Shown here piece by piece: positions 25,608 to 35,723 of a DNA stretch of 64,000 nucleotides. Numbering within the stretch: the first letter of the stretch is position 1; every line of letters begins with the position of its first letter. The notes beneath the pieces are model-generated. The model ran no database searches and was not told the origin of the DNA. It worked only from the letters and a program-made list of their open reading frames with translations. A program made the position numbers and the translations under genes. The DNA lies in assembly GCF_013240295.1 (NCBI RefSeq), contig NZ_JABETK010000001.1:2191001-2255000 (forward strand), read 5' to 3'. This DNA is from Neoaquamicrobium sediminum (GTDB taxonomy: Bacteria; Pseudomonadota; Alphaproteobacteria; Rhizobiales; Rhizobiaceae).

Positions 25608-25829
25608 GAGGCCAGACTATCAGCCTCCCGCGTGTCAGCATAAGGCGGCTGCGCGGAGGCGTTGATGGGCCAGCTTCGGGCTTAGACCGCGCGGTCCATC
25701 CCCGGACCAAGCGCCTCGGGGATTTGTCTCGGGCCTTCTGCGCGCGGTCCTTGATGTCGCCGTCGCGACAGACGCTCTGCGGTGCGACAGGATTGCCCGC
25801 TGCGGTTGTATCAACTATAACATGTACCC

Positions 25830-26912
25830 ATGGGGTTTTTGGGGCGAGTAGCGATCACGCTTCTGGTGCTGGTTTTTGCGATGTCCGCGCGGGCGGACAC
25901 GTATCGGCGCGATTCGATTGCGTTCGACCGCGCCGGGCTCAGTTACGATCACTGGAACAAGAAGCCGCCGGAAGACTGGACACCGGTTTTGAGCAGTGAG
26001 GCACGGCTGGGGCTTCGCCTTCCGCTCGACTGGGACGAGCACTACAGGGTCCGGTTCGAGCAGTATTTCCAGCCCAACGTCTTCTACATGAACTCGTCTC
26101 TCCTGTGCAATTTCGCGCGCAGGAACCGGGATAAGAGACGCGAAGCCGGGCGGCTGTTCCACGCCATGTATCTGCGGATGATGGAATTCGCCGAGAACGA
26201 GGATGGCCTGATCTTCATTCGCAGCGACTTTCCCTTTTCGCCCGGCGGCAACGCGCTATCCGGTACCGAGCAGGCTTTGGAAAGCGTGGCGAATTTCTTC
26301 GGTAAGACTCTCGTGCGCGATCACATGGAGGCGGGCTGGTCCAGCGCGATCGTCAACGGCTTCGTGATGGCGGGGCTCGTCAAGGCGCTCGATTGCTTCG
26401 ACCGACCGGAATATCGCGAGACGCTCAAGGGGCTGGCGGCAGCCTATTCCCGTTTGCGCGTGGCGGGCCAGCCGGCGCCGGAGCGCTGGATTTCCTATGT
26501 CGATGGAGACGGATATCTGTGGTTCGAGGAATACCCGCTGACGGATGGCCGCCCCACGCTTGTTCTCAACGGACACATTTTCGCATTATTCGGCCTCGTC
26601 CTGTATGCTGACAAGATCGGTGACGAGAGCGTCGTTCCCCTGATCGAGGGCGGCCTCACCACCTTGCGCGACAATGGCGAACGTTTTCGCCGCGAAGGCC
26701 AGATCAATGCGTATTCGCTGCGGATCAAGGACTATGCCGACTACTCTCCCGATCGCACAGTCAGGCAGCAGTGCCAGCTCTATGCGATGACGGGAGAAGA
26801 GACCTTCCGCCGCCTGGCCTATGCATTCCGCACCGACATCGAGGCGTCCGGCCGCCCGGTGTCCGATTGGACCGTACGTCTTTGCGTGCAAAGCGCTGAA
26901 CTCGCCGACTGA
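25830..26912 (+). CDS. exported D-glucuronyl C5-epimerase family protein
   Basis: A 360-aa protein with an N-terminal signal peptide (MGFLGRVAITLLVLVFAMSA, cleavage after ARA). The C-terminal half carries the marks of the glucuronyl C5-epimerase C-terminal domain: WISYVDGDGYLWFEEYP followed by VLNGHIFALFGLVLYA. In animals this family converts glucuronate to iduronate in heparan sulfate; bacterial members act on exported polysaccharides of mostly unknown structure. It stands alone, about 2 kb from the flippase operon. Substrate unknown. Confidence 0.8.
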   Translation: MGFLGRVAITLLVLVFAMSARADTYRRDSIAFDRAGLSYDHWNKKPPEDWTPVLSSEARLGLRLPLDWDEHYRVRFEQYFQPNVFYMNSSLLCNFARRNRDKRREAGRLFHAMYLRMMEFAENEDGLIFIRSDFPFSPGGNALSGTEQALESVANFFGKTLVRDHMEAGWSSAIVNGFVMAGLVKALDCFDRPEYRETLKGLAAAYSRLRVAGQPAPERWISYVDGDGYLWFEEYPLTDGRPTLVLNGHIFALFGLVLYADKIGDESVVPLIEGGLTTLRDNGERFRREGQINAYSLRIKDYADYSPDRTVRQQCQLYAMTGEETFRRLAYAFRTDIEASGRPVSDWTVRLCVQSAELAD

Positions 26913-26931
26913 GTGAACGCACTCGCTATCG

Positions 26932-27405
26932 CTATCCAGCTTCCAGCCCGATTTGGCTGGCAATCACCTCGACCAGCCGGTCGAAGCCCGAGCCTGTGCC
27001 GACGACGCGCTGGTGTCTGTCCTCCGCGCTGCCCAGAAAGGCAAGTTGCTCGGTGTAGAGCATGAGCGTCTTCGCGCCGGCGGGTTGAAACTCGACGGTG
27101 GCCAGTGAGACGGATTGCCGGGTGCCGCCAAAACTCATCTCGAAAGCATAGATGATCCGGCGTTGCGGCTCGATGTCGAAATAGCGTGCGGCGAAGGTCT
27201 GTTCGTGGCCTTCTAGCGTGCGCCAGCGGCGCGCTTCGGTGCCGCCGACATGGAACTCGAAGACGTCCTCCAGCACGGTCCAGTCCGGATGGCAGGCGTT
27301 CCAGCGCTGCTTCATCTCCGGGTCCGACCAGAAGCGGAACGCATGCTTCGGCCCGGTGGGCAACTCGCGCTCGACCACGAAGGTGGAATGGTGTGCTGCG
27401 CTCAT
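26932..27405 (-). CDS. AHSA1/SRPBCC family protein
   Basis: A 157-aa START-fold protein starting MSAAHHSTFVVERELPTGPK, with the usual AHSA1 features: AFRFWSDPEMKQRWNACHPDW early and a final hydrophobic helix. Such proteins bind small hydrophobic ligands in a helix-grip pocket. Its start overlaps the ArsR gene stop by a few bases; an ArsR regulator and an AHSA1 protein are a very common pair. Confidence 0.88.
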   Translation of the reverse strand: MSAAHHSTFVVERELPTGPKHAFRFWSDPEMKQRWNACHPDWTVLEDVFEFHVGGTEARRWRTLEGHEQTFAARYFDIEPQRRIIYAFEMSFGGTRQSVSLATVEFQPAGAKTLMLYTEQLAFLGSAEDRHQRVVGTGSGFDRLVEVIASQIGLEAG

Positions 27406-27749
27406 GCCCCGTCTTCTCCTTCCGGGTTTTCGGCTATCGCCAGGACGAGGCGATCGAAGGCGGCGTTCATGGCGGTTTCGCGCTGGCGGACCCATGCGTT
27501 TATCGCGCCGAATGCCGCCGGATCGATGCGATAGGTCCGTGTTCGGCCGGCCTTTGTCGAGACGACGATGCCGCCCTTTTCGAGCACGCGGAGATGCTTG
27601 AGCGCCGAAGGCAGGCCCATGCCCGCCGGTTCCGCCAGTTCCTTGACCGTCGCCGGGCCGACGCTCAGCCGGTCGACCATCCCGCGCCGGCCCGGATCGG
27701 CCAACGCGGTGAAGATGTCGTCCAGCTTTCGTTCGCCCGTCCCCGTCAT
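27402..27749 (-). CDS. ArsR-family transcriptional regulator
   Basis: A 115-aa winged-helix regulator. DIFTALADPGRRGMVDRLS is the start of the ArsR fold, and GLPSALKHLRVLEKGGIVVS is the recognition helix and wing. No metal-binding Cys motif is present, so it probably senses something other than a heavy metal. It starts within the last bases of the gst gene and overlaps the AHSA1 gene, so the three form one operon. The operators upstream of gst are its likely targets. Confidence 0.88.
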   Translation of the reverse strand: MTGTGERKLDDIFTALADPGRRGMVDRLSVGPATVKELAEPAGMGLPSALKHLRVLEKGGIVVSTKAGRTRTYRIDPAAFGAINAWVRQRETAMNAAFDRLVLAIAENPEGEDGA

Positions 27750-28438
27750 GCTTTCCACTCGCCACGCAGGAAGTGCGCCGGCATGGCGTCGCGATAGGGG
27801 AACATCGAAAAATAGGGCAGGGCTCCGTCCAGCGTGCGGCTTACGGAGGCGCGCGCCAACAGCCGTTCGAAATAGGCTTGCAGGTTCGTATGGCCGGGCT
27901 CGAAGGGATGCACGATCGAGGCGAAGAATAGCGCAGGTGCAGCCGCGCAGTCTGCCATGGTGAAGCTGTCGCCGGTCGCCCACTCCCTTGCGGCCAGATG
28001 CGCGTCGGCCATGGCGTAGGCCGTATCCAGCGACTGCCGCGCATCCGCAACGCCTGTGGGGTCCGTCGCGCCATGCGGGCGGATGCGGTCGAGGACGATC
28101 TTCTGCATCGGTACGCTGACGTAGAGATCGAAGAACCGATCCCACAGCCGCACGTCCAGCGCACCTTCAGTGTCAGCCGGCAGAAGCGCTACCCGACCGG
28201 GATAGTGTTGCTGCAGATATTCGGTGATGATGCTCGTTTCCGGCACGACACGGTCGCGTGTCTGGTCGTGCAGCACCGGAATCTTGCCGACCGGCCACCG
28301 CGCCAGCAGCTCGGCTGCCGAGCCCGGATCGCCCAGATCGACAGTGACTGGTTCGAAAGCCGTACCGTTCTCGTAAAGCGCGATCAGCACCTTGTGGCAG
28401 AACGAAGCCAGCGGATGAAGATAGAGCGTCAGACCCAT
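27746..28438 (-). CDS. glutathione S-transferase
   Basis: A 230-aa protein. An N-terminal thioredoxin-fold domain has LYLHPLASFCHKVLIALYEN and the cis-Pro region GKIPVLHD followed by ETSIITEYL. A helical C-terminal domain follows with SFTMADCAAAPALFF, the conserved GST N-capping motif. I chose MGLTLYLHPLASFC at 28,438 as start, since the frame upstream runs through the operator repeats. First gene of the gst-arsR-AHSA1 operon. Confidence 0.88.
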   Translation of the reverse strand: MGLTLYLHPLASFCHKVLIALYENGTAFEPVTVDLGDPGSAAELLARWPVGKIPVLHDQTRDRVVPETSIITEYLQQHYPGRVALLPADTEGALDVRLWDRFFDLYVSVPMQKIVLDRIRPHGATDPTGVADARQSLDTAYAMADAHLAAREWATGDSFTMADCAAAPALFFASIVHPFEPGHTNLQAYFERLLARASVSRTLDGALPYFSMFPYRDAMPAHFLRGEWKA

Positions 28439-28442
28439 GGAG

Positions 28443-28524
28443 TACCTCGATAGTTTCTGCTTGCGGAAACTATCGAGGTAGAGATGTTCAGGCAAGCAGA
28501 AAGTTTCCGCAGATGGAAACTTTC
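28443..28524 (-). promoter_or_regulatory. two inverted-repeat operators, AGTTTC-N8-GAAACT
   Basis: Upstream of gst, 28,443-28,480 is a perfect inverted repeat with 15-bp arms and an 8-base loop. 28,499-28,524 is a second perfect repeat with 10-bp arms and a 6-base loop. Both contain the same core, AGTTTC-N8-GAAACT. Duplicated palindromes in front of an operon encoding a winged-helix regulator indicate autoregulatory operators. Confidence 0.75.
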
Positions 28525-28590
28525 ATGCCGCTCTATCCGACGCGACGAACCGGGTGGCCCATTCGGTTACGCCGGAAAGCCGGTGCGTCG

Positions 28591-31320
28591 CTAGGCGAAC
28601 GCGCCGTGGCAGTGCTTGTACTTCTTGCCCGAGCCGCAGGGGCAGACCTCGTTGCGGCCGACCTTGCCCCAGGTAGAGGGATCGGCTGGATCGCGCTGCT
28701 CGGCCGGCACGATGCGGTTGTCGGCAGGTGCGAGCGCCAGTGCGGTCTCGCCGAAATCGTCCTCGCCGGTGGTGGCGTCGATGTGTTCGCCGCGCATTGC
28801 GGCAGGTGCCTGCGGCGGCGGGGCGTCGGCTGCCTCGCGCACCAGTTCCACGCGCATGAGCTGCGAGGTGACGACCTGGCGCAGATTGGCCAGCATCGCC
28901 TGGAACAGCTCGAAGGCCTCGGTCTTGTATTCCTGCAGCGGATCGCGCTGCGCATAGCCGCGGAAGCCGACGACCGAACGCAGGTGATCGAGATTGACCA
29001 GATGCTCGCGCCACAGGTGGTCGAGCGTCTGCAGCACGATCGACTTCTCGACATAGGCCATGATGTCGGGGCCGAACCGTTCCGCACGCTCGGCGGCGGC
29101 CTTGTCGGCGGCCTCCATGATGCGCTCGCGGATCTGCTCCTCGTCGATGCCTTCTTCGGCCGCCCATTCGGCAACCGGCAGGTCGAGGTTGAGGTAGGCG
29201 GTCACGCCTTCCTTCAGCCCGTCGAGGTCCCACTGTTCGGCATATGCGTTTTCGGGGATGTGCTTTGAAACGAGTTCCTCGACGACGTCTTGGCGCATCT
29301 CGGCGACGGTTTCGCCGAGGTTCTCGCCGTCCATCAGCTCGATGCGCTGCTCGAAGACGACCTTGCGCTGGTCGTTCATCACGTCATCGAACTTCAGCAG
29401 GTTCTTGCGGATGTCGAAGTTGCGCGCTTCGACCTTCTTCTGCGCCTTTTCAAGCGCCTTGTTGATCCAGGGATGGATGATGGCCTCGTCTTCCTTGAGG
29501 CCAAGCTTCTGCAGCATGCCGTCCATGCGGTCGGAGCCGAAGATGCGCATCAGGTCGTCCTGGAGCGACAGGAAGAATTTCGACCGGCCGGGGTCGCCCT
29601 GACGGCCTGAGCGACCGCGAAGCTGGTTGTCGATACGACGGCTTTCGTGGCGCTCGGTGGCGAGCACGTAGAGCCCGCCGGCGTCCAGCGCCTGCTGCTT
29701 GAGCTTCGCGATGTCCTCGCGGATCGCCTTTTCCTTCGCGTCGCGCTCTGGGCCCTCGGCCATGTCGGCGAGTTCCTGCGCGATGCGCATGTCGGCGTTG
29801 CCGCCAAGCTGGATGTCGGTGCCGCGGCCGGCCATGTTGGTGGCGATGGTGATCGAACCGGGACGGCCCGCCTGTGCGACGATAACGGCTTCCTGCTCAT
29901 GGTGGCGGGCGTTGAGCACCTGGAAGTCCTTGAAGCCCTCAGCGCGCAGGCGTTCGGCCAGATGCTCCGACTTTTCGATCGACGTGGTGCCGACCAGGGT
30001 CGGCTGGCCCTTGGCGTGCGCCTCGCGGATTTCACGCACGATCGCCTTGTATTTTTCCTCGACCGTCCGGTAGACCTCGTCGTCCTCGTCGATGCGGGAA
30101 ACGGGGAGGTTGGTCGGAATCTCGGAGACTTCCAGCCCATAGATGTTGCCGAACTCCTCCGCCTCCGTCAGCGCCGTGCCGGTCATGCCGGCCAGCTTGT
30201 CGTACATGCGGAAATAGTTCTGGAAGGTGATCGAGGCCAGCGTCTGGTTCTCGGGGTGGATCTTGACGTGTTCCTTGGCCTCAAGCGCCTGGTGGAGGCC
30301 TTCCGAGAAGCGGCGGCCAGGCATCATGCGGCCGGTGAACTCGTCGATGATGACCACCTCGCCGTTGCGGACGATGTAGTCCTTGTCGCGCTGGAACAAG
30401 CGATGCGCCTTCAGCGCGTTGTTGACGTGGTGCACGATGGCGACGTTCTCGACGTCGTATAGCGACTCGCCCTTGAGCATGCCGGCTTCGCGCAGCATGT
30501 TTTCGAGCTTTTCGGTGCCGTCCTCGGTAAAGGTTGCCGTGCGCTGCTTCTCGTCGATCTCGTAGTCGCCTTCGTCCAGCTTCGGGATGAAGGTGTCGAT
30601 CGAATTGTAAAGTTCCGATCGGTCATCGAGCGGGCCGGAAATGATGAGCGGCGTGCGCGCCTCGTCGATCAGGATCGAGTCCACCTCGTCGACGATGGCG
30701 TAGTTGTGGCCGCGCTGCACCATCTGGGCGCGATCGTATTTCATGTTGTCGCGCAGATAGTCGAAGCCGAGCTCGTTGTTGGTGGCGTAGGTCACGTCGC
30801 AGGCGTAGGCGGCCTTGCGTTCCTCGTCGGAAAGGCCGTGGACGATGACGCCGGTGCTCAGCCCGAGAAAGCCATAGACGCGGCCCATCCATTCGGCGTC
30901 GCGGCTGGCAAGGTAATCGTTGACAGTTACGACATGCACGCCTTTGCCCGACAGCGCGTTCAGATAGACGGGCAGGGTGGCGACCAGCGTCTTGCCCTCA
31001 CCGGTGCGCATCTCGGAAATGCCGCCGTCATTAAGAACCATGCCGCCGATAAGCTGAACGTCAAAGGGGCGCAGTCCGAGGGCGCGCCTTGCAGCTTCGC
31101 GGGCTACCGCGAAGGCCGGCACCAGAAGGTCGTCGAGCGACTTGCCGCCGGCGATTTCCTGCCGGAACTCTTCGGTCTTGGCCCGGAGCGCCTCATCGGA
31201 GAGGGCTTCCATCTCCTTTTCCAGCGCATTGATCGCCTCTACGCGAGGCCGGAAGCCCTTGATGCGACGGTCGTTGGACGAACCGAAAATCTTGCGGGCG
31301 AGAGAGCCAAAGCTGACCAT
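28591..31320 (-). CDS. secA: preprotein translocase ATPase SecA
   Basis: A 909-aa SecA, the ATPase that drives proteins through SecYEG. The start [20 protein letters not shown] at 31,320 has an AAAGGA site and fits the family; the longer frame is rejected. Walker A is MRTGEGKT (near residue 103), the DEAD-type motif is [15 protein letters not shown], and [20 protein letters not shown] belongs to the preprotein-binding region. The C-terminal zinc-binding tail [14 protein letters not shown], preceded by a linker, binds SecB. It is divergent from the PPIase gene, as in many Rhizobiales. Confidence 0.97.
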   Translation of the reverse strand: MVSFGSLARKIFGSSNDRRIKGFRPRVEAINALEKEMEALSDEALRAKTEEFRQEIAGGKSLDDLLVPAFAVAREAARRALGLRPFDVQLIGGMVLNDGGISEMRTGEGKTLVATLPVYLNALSGKGVHVVTVNDYLASRDAEWMGRVYGFLGLSTGVIVHGLSDEERKAAYACDVTYATNNELGFDYLRDNMKYDRAQMVQRGHNYAIVDEVDSILIDEARTPLIISGPLDDRSELYNSIDTFIPKLDEGDYEIDEKQRTATFTEDGTEKLENMLREAGMLKGESLYDVENVAIVHHVNNALKAHRLFQRDKDYIVRNGEVVIIDEFTGRMMPGRRFSEGLHQALEAKEHVKIHPENQTLASITFQNYFRMYDKLAGMTGTALTEAEEFGNIYGLEVSEIPTNLPVSRIDEDDEVYRTVEEKYKAIVREIREAHAKGQPTLVGTTSIEKSEHLAERLRAEGFKDFQVLNARHHEQEAVIVAQAGRPGSITIATNMAGRGTDIQLGGNADMRIAQELADMAEGPERDAKEKAIREDIAKLKQQALDAGGLYVLATERHESRRIDNQLRGRSGRQGDPGRSKFFLSLQDDLMRIFGSDRMDGMLQKLGLKEDEAIIHPWINKALEKAQKKVEARNFDIRKNLLKFDDVMNDQRKVVFEQRIELMDGENLGETVAEMRQDVVEELVSKHIPENAYAEQWDLDGLKEGVTAYLNLDLPVAEWAAEEGIDEEQIRERIMEAADKAAAERAERFGPDIMAYVEKSIVLQTLDHLWREHLVNLDHLRSVVGFRGYAQRDPLQEYKTEAFELFQAMLANLRQVVTSQLMRVELVREAADAPPPQAPAAMRGEHIDATTGEDDFGETALALAPADNRIVPAEQRDPADPSTWGKVGRNEVCPCGSGKKYKHCHGAFA

Positions 31321-31571
31321 CAAAGGTCCTTTCAGAACGGATTGCCGGGCGGTGCCTCGGCAAGGCCCGCTACGGACGGTGCTGGCGGGCCGGAAAACGG
31401 AGGAAAGCGCCTCAAATAGCTTCTGGACGCCAAGTCGAAGGACAGATAAGAGGGGCCACAACCGATGTCAACGTTGCTTCCCCGGCATGGAGCAAGCGGA
31501 AAATCGCCACATTTTGGCTGGTTGAAGGGGCAACGCCCCATACCTTCATTCCCCTCACTGGAGAGTTTCTG

Positions 31572-32471
31572 ATGAAGCACACGTCCCGTCGCCTGTCATT
31601 CGTTCGCCTCGGCGCGGCCGCAGCCATTCTGGCCCTTGCCGGCACTGCCGCCATGGCCCAGGAGAACGCAGTCGTTGCAACGGTGAACGGACAGCCCATC
31701 ACGGAGACCGATCTGGAGATCGCGATTTCCGATCTGGAGCAGCAGTTCGCGCAGCTGCCCGCCGAGCAGCGTCGCGCCGCCGCACTCTCCGCCGTGATCG
31801 AAATCAGGCTGCTGGCGGCAGAGGCCGAGGGCAAGGGCCTTGCAGACGGTGATGATTTTGCGCGCCGCATGGACATGCTGCGCCAGCGCGCGCTCCACAG
31901 CGCCTATATTGAGCAGGAAGTTGCCGCGCTCGTCACCGATGAGGCAGTCCGCGCCCGCTATGACGAGGAGATCGCCAAGATCCCGGCCAGCGAAGAAGTG
32001 CGCGCCCGCCATATTCTCGTCGAGACCGAGGAAGAAGCCCGCGAAATCATCAAGCAGCTCGACGAGGGTGGCGATTTCGAGGCGATTGCCAAGGAGAAGT
32101 CGACCGACGGCGCAGCCGCCCAAGGTGGCGACCTGGGCTATTTCGGCGCCGGCCAAATGGTGCCCGAATTCGAGACGGCCGCGTTTGCGATGGAAGTCGG
32201 CGCGCATTCCGCCGAGCCGGTCAAGTCGCAGTTCGGCTGGCACGTCATCAAGCTCGAGGACAAGCGCGCCAAGCAGCCGCCGGCATTCGAGCAGGTTTCT
32301 GGCCAGCTCCGCTCGGTGCTTTTGCGCGACGCCTATATGAAGGTCGTCAACGACCTGCGTGCTGCCGCCGATGTCGAGATCGAGGACGAGGCGTTGAAGG
32401 CCATGCTCGAGCCCGCCGCGGGTGAAGATGCTGCCGAGGGCGCCACGCCTGCCGAAAAGCCGGCCGAATAG
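31572..32471 (+). CDS. periplasmic parvulin-type peptidyl-prolyl isomerase
   Basis: A 299-aa protein with a signal peptide (hydrophobic residues 12-28, cleavage after AMA). An N-terminal helical chaperone region is followed by a parvulin domain (about residues 138-230): VRARHILVETEEEAREI, then GGDLGYFGAGQMVPEFETAA and SQFGWHVIKLEDKR. The C-terminus is acidic and low-complexity. It should assist folding of exported proteins, fitting its place next to secA. Confidence 0.92.
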   Translation: MKHTSRRLSFVRLGAAAAILALAGTAAMAQENAVVATVNGQPITETDLEIAISDLEQQFAQLPAEQRRAAALSAVIEIRLLAAEAEGKGLADGDDFARRMDMLRQRALHSAYIEQEVAALVTDEAVRARYDEEIAKIPASEEVRARHILVETEEEAREIIKQLDEGGDFEAIAKEKSTDGAAAQGGDLGYFGAGQMVPEFETAAFAMEVGAHSAEPVKSQFGWHVIKLEDKRAKQPPAFEQVSGQLRSVLLRDAYMKVVNDLRAAADVEIEDEALKAMLEPAAGEDAAEGATPAEKPAE

Positions 32472-32530
32472 CGCGCAAGCGGATCTGATCTGAAATGAGG
32501 TGAGGGGCGCATTGAGGCGCCCCTTGCTGC

Positions 32531-33151
32531 TTAAGGCAGCGTTTCCGCTGAGGATTGGCTGCCTGACTTGACGATTCCGCAGAGCATCACCCTCGCGGCG
32601 GCGCGCACGGCCTCGTCCGTCTCGTCCAGCCTGCCGGTCAGGAGGTGTGACCAGGCGTATGCGGAGATCAGGTCGGCCACCACCAGCGGGTCGACCTCGC
32701 TGCCGACCTCCCCACGGCGCTGCGCGCGCGCGATCATGCCTCCGGTCTGCACGCGGCGATCCCGCGCGTAGCCGGCAAGCGCCTCGGCTGCCTTCTCGTC
32801 GGACTGGGCCTCGGCGATGATGGATCGAAAGATGCTGCCCGACGGTGTGTCGCGCCAGTGGCTCAGAAGCCGCTTCAGGAAACGCACGATGTCCTCCTCA
32901 ACCGAGCCTGTATCGGGATAGACGACATCGCGCTTCTGCCGCTGGTAAACGTCGAGCAGCAGCGCGGCCTTGCTCGGCCACCAGCGGTAGATAGTCGGCT
33001 TGCCCGCCCGCGCCCGACGCGCCACGGCCTCGATCGAAAAGCCGCGATGACCTTCCTCCATGAGCACGCTTTCAGCTGCCTCCAGAATGGCCTCGGCGCT
33101 TTTCGGGTTTCTCCTGGCGCCTATCGAACGGCGCACTTCGTCTTCGGTCAC
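32531..33151 (-). CDS. TetR-family transcriptional regulator
   Basis: A 206-aa regulator. The HTH is at about residues 35-58 (FSIEAVARRARAGKPTIYRW, a typical TetR helix 2-3), followed by WWPSKAALLLDVY. The C-terminal ligand-binding domain resembles the TetR_C group with LLSHWRDTPSGSIFRSIIAE. It is divergent from the DUF2798 gene, with palindromic operators between them. Confidence 0.92.
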   Translation of the reverse strand: MTEDEVRRSIGARRNPKSAEAILEAAESVLMEEGHRGFSIEAVARRARAGKPTIYRWWPSKAALLLDVYQRQKRDVVYPDTGSVEEDIVRFLKRLLSHWRDTPSGSIFRSIIAEAQSDEKAAEALAGYARDRRVQTGGMIARAQRRGEVGSEVDPLVVADLISAYAWSHLLTGRLDETDEAVRAAARVMLCGIVKSGSQSSAETLP

Positions 33152-33185
33152 TGGCAGTCCTCCTGCACGCAGGATAGCAGGCCTC

Positions 33186-33230
33186 TTGACAAAACGAAAC
33201 GGCCCGTTTTATATAACGGAACGTTCCGTT
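33186..33230 (+). promoter_or_regulatory. sigma-70-type promoter overlapped by two palindromic operators
   Basis: TTGACA at 33,186-33,191 and TATATA at 33,210-33,215 are spaced by 18 bases. AAACGG-C-CCGTTT (33,197-33,209) lies in the spacer, and AACGGAACGTTCCGTT (33,215-33,230), a perfect 16-bp palindrome, covers the start region. Both are suited to TetR dimers, so TetR probably represses the DUF2798 gene and its own gene. Confidence 0.8.
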
Positions 33231-33321
33231 CCTATTAAAGCGCTCCAAAGTTGCCCGCCGTGTCACAGGCGGGGTCTTTCAATCGTCTTCCATCGACATC
33301 CGCAAAACCCGGAGAAATGAC

Positions 33322-33591
33322 ATGACCTTGACCGCCGATAACCCTGCATCCATCCCAACCGCCACGCAGGCGGCTTCGCGCTTTTCCCGTCCGCGCTTCG
33401 CCGTTCTGGTTGCGCTCGGCGTCTATCCGCTCATTACGGGCCTGCTCTACCTGATCTTCCCGCTTACGGACGGCTGGCTGCTATGGCAGCGCACCCTCCT
33501 CATCGTCCCGATCATGGTGACTACCATGGTGTGGGGTTTGATCCCCGGCGTGCAGAAGCATTTCCGCGGCTTTCTCAACCCGCAAAGTTAG
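33322..33591 (+). CDS. DUF2798-like small membrane protein
   Basis: An 89-aa protein with two transmembrane helices (about residues 28-47 and 55-75) and an [20 protein letters not shown] core resembling the DUF2798 family. It follows the TetR-controlled promoter and is probably its main target. Function unknown; an AGAAATG site precedes the start. Confidence 0.75.
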   Translation: MTLTADNPASIPTATQAASRFSRPRFAVLVALGVYPLITGLLYLIFPLTDGWLLWQRTLLIVPIMVTTMVWGLIPGVQKHFRGFLNPQS

Positions 33592-33683
33592 CGCGTCGGG
33601 ACCTGCGGCGGTGCAAAACGCCTTGCGCCGCCGGGACATATCAGGCAAACGACGCCTTTCTCACCCTTGCTCATCGAGTTGCC

Positions 33684-34925
33684 ATGTCGGACACCGTTTC
33701 GCCCCTCGCACCCCGCAAGCAACCCAGGATGCCGGCGGTGTCCGGCGTTCGTATCGCGACCGCCCAGGCTGGCATCAAGTACAAGGGTCGTACCGATCTG
33801 CTGGCCATGGTGTTCGACGAGGGCACGACCGCGGCGGGCGTCTTCACCCGCTCCAAATGCCCGTCCGCACCGGTGGAATTCTGCCGCGCCAATCTGCCCG
33901 GCGGCAGCGCTCGCATCCTCGTCGTCAATTCCGGTAATGCCAACGCCTTCACCGGCAAGCGCGGCCGCGAGACGACGGCGGCGACCGCCGCGGCGGCCGG
34001 CAAGGCCACGGGCTGTTCGGAAAGCGAGGTGTTCCTCGCTTCGACCGGCGTGATCGGCGAGCCGCTCGATCCGGCTAGGTTCGCCCATCTTCTCGGCGAC
34101 CTCGTCGACCGGGCCGAGCCAGCCATGTGGGCCGAGGCCGGCAAGGCGATCATGACCACCGATACCTATCCGAAATATGCCACGGCCAAGGTGCTGCTGG
34201 GCGATGTCGAGGTGACCATCAACGGCATCGCCAAGGGTGCCGGCATGATCGCGCCCGATATGGCGACGATGCTGTCCTTCGTCGCCACCGATGCGCCGAT
34301 CGATGCGCCGGTGCTGCAGGACATGCTGTCGAAGGGCGTCGGCAAAACCTTCAACGCGGTGACAGTCGACAGCGATACGTCGACCAGCGACACGCTGATG
34401 CTGTTTGCCACGGGGGCTGCCGAGAAGTCCGGTGCGCCGCGCATCAGCGATCCCAAGGATGCGCGGCTTTCGCAGTTCCGCCGCGCGCTGAACCGCATGC
34501 TCAAAAATCTTGCGCTGCAGGTGGTGCGCGACGGCGAGGGCGCGCGCAAGCAGGTCGAAGTGACCGTTACCGGGGCTAAGTCGGCGCGCTCGGCCAAGCG
34601 CGTGGCGCTGTCGATCGCCAATTCGCCGCTGGTCAAGACGGCGATTGCCGGCGAGGACGCCAATTGGGGCCGTGTCGTCATGGCCGTCGGCAAGGCCGGC
34701 GAACCCGCCGACCGCGACCTTCTCGCGATCTGGTTCGGCGACATTCGCGTTGCGCACGAAGGCGAGCGCGATCCTGCCTATTCAGAGGCGGAGACCTCCG
34801 CCTACATGAAGCAGGACGAGATCGTGATCCGCGTCGATCTAGGGCTCGGGCGCGGCAAGGCCACGGTGTGGACCTGCGATCTGACCAAGGAATATGTCGC
34901 CATCAACGGCGACTACAGGAGCTGA
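33684..34925 (+). CDS. argJ: bifunctional ornithine acetyltransferase / N-acetylglutamate synthase ArgJ
   Basis: A 413-aa enzyme of arginine biosynthesis that recycles the acetyl group from N-acetylornithine to glutamate. The self-cleavage site is in [16 protein letters not shown], between Ala and the nucleophile Thr. The C-terminal marks [19 protein letters not shown] and [16 protein letters not shown] are typical. Whether it is mono- or bifunctional cannot be read directly. The start at 33,684 ([12 protein letters not shown]) fits the family. Confidence 0.95.
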   Translation: MSDTVSPLAPRKQPRMPAVSGVRIATAQAGIKYKGRTDLLAMVFDEGTTAAGVFTRSKCPSAPVEFCRANLPGGSARILVVNSGNANAFTGKRGRETTAATAAAAGKATGCSESEVFLASTGVIGEPLDPARFAHLLGDLVDRAEPAMWAEAGKAIMTTDTYPKYATAKVLLGDVEVTINGIAKGAGMIAPDMATMLSFVATDAPIDAPVLQDMLSKGVGKTFNAVTVDSDTSTSDTLMLFATGAAEKSGAPRISDPKDARLSQFRRALNRMLKNLALQVVRDGEGARKQVEVTVTGAKSARSAKRVALSIANSPLVKTAIAGEDANWGRVVMAVGKAGEPADRDLLAIWFGDIRVAHEGERDPAYSEAETSAYMKQDEIVIRVDLGLGRGKATVWTCDLTKEYVAINGDYRS

Positions 34926-34938
34926 GGCACGCCGCTTG

Positions 34939-35723
34939 ATGGAAACCGGACGCCCATCCCCGGCAGACCTGCCCACCGTGCGGCGGTTCGAGGCCGCCGG
35001 TTTCAGGGCCTGGCCGGCGACGACCGTCTATTACGACGGAGCGTGGGCGGTAAGGCTGACCGGCGGGCATCCGGCCAAGCGTCTCAATTCCGTCAATCCG
35101 CTGGACCCGGGCGACGATGCACGTGTTCCCGAACGCGTCGCACGTGCGGCACGACGCTTCGCCGCCTACGGCCGGCCGCTGACGTTCCGCATGTCGCCAC
35201 TTGCCGGTCGGGAGGTTACGAAGCATTTCGATGACGAGGGCTGGAGCAGCTTCTCCACTTCGCTTGTCATGCGGGCAAAGCTTGAAGACCGTTTGCTGCG
35301 CGACGCCATGCATCAGATTCCGCTGAAGGACATCGGCCGGTTCATCAATGCGGCGATCGCCATTCGCAATCTCGATCCGGTGCTGCAAGCCGGGGCTGTC
35401 CGAAATCATAGGTTCGATCCAGCCTCAGGTGGGATTGTTCGTGCTCGAAGAGAACGGGACGCCGGTCTCGACCGCAATCTGCGTGCGAGATGGCGATCTT
35501 GCCGGCCTGTTCGAGGTGGCGACCGAGGAGAGCCAGCGCGGCAAGGGTTACGGCCGGCGCACACTGCTGTCGGCACTGAAATGGGCGCGCGCGCAGGGTG
35601 CCCGCAGCGCTTGGCTGCAGGTCGAGGCGGATAACGACCAGGCCATCGGGCTCTATCGATCGATGGGCTTCGGCGACCTCTACAGCTATCATTACCGCCA
35701 GCCCCCGCGTCGGAGACCGCATG
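34939..35723 (+). CDS. GNAT family N-acetyltransferase, two apparent indels
   Basis: The N-terminal frame starts METGRPSPADLPTVRRFEAA at 34,939. The second frame carries the acetyl-CoA-binding core: GLFEVATEESQRGKGYGRRT, then LQVEADNDQAIGLYRSMGF. One extra base in the G4 run at 35,392-35,395 and one missing base in the C5 run at 35,702-35,706 restore one frame of about 260 aa. It then ends with a TGA overlapping the mutT start (ATGA). Its position between argJ and mutT matches the common Rhizobiales order. Confidence 0.78.
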
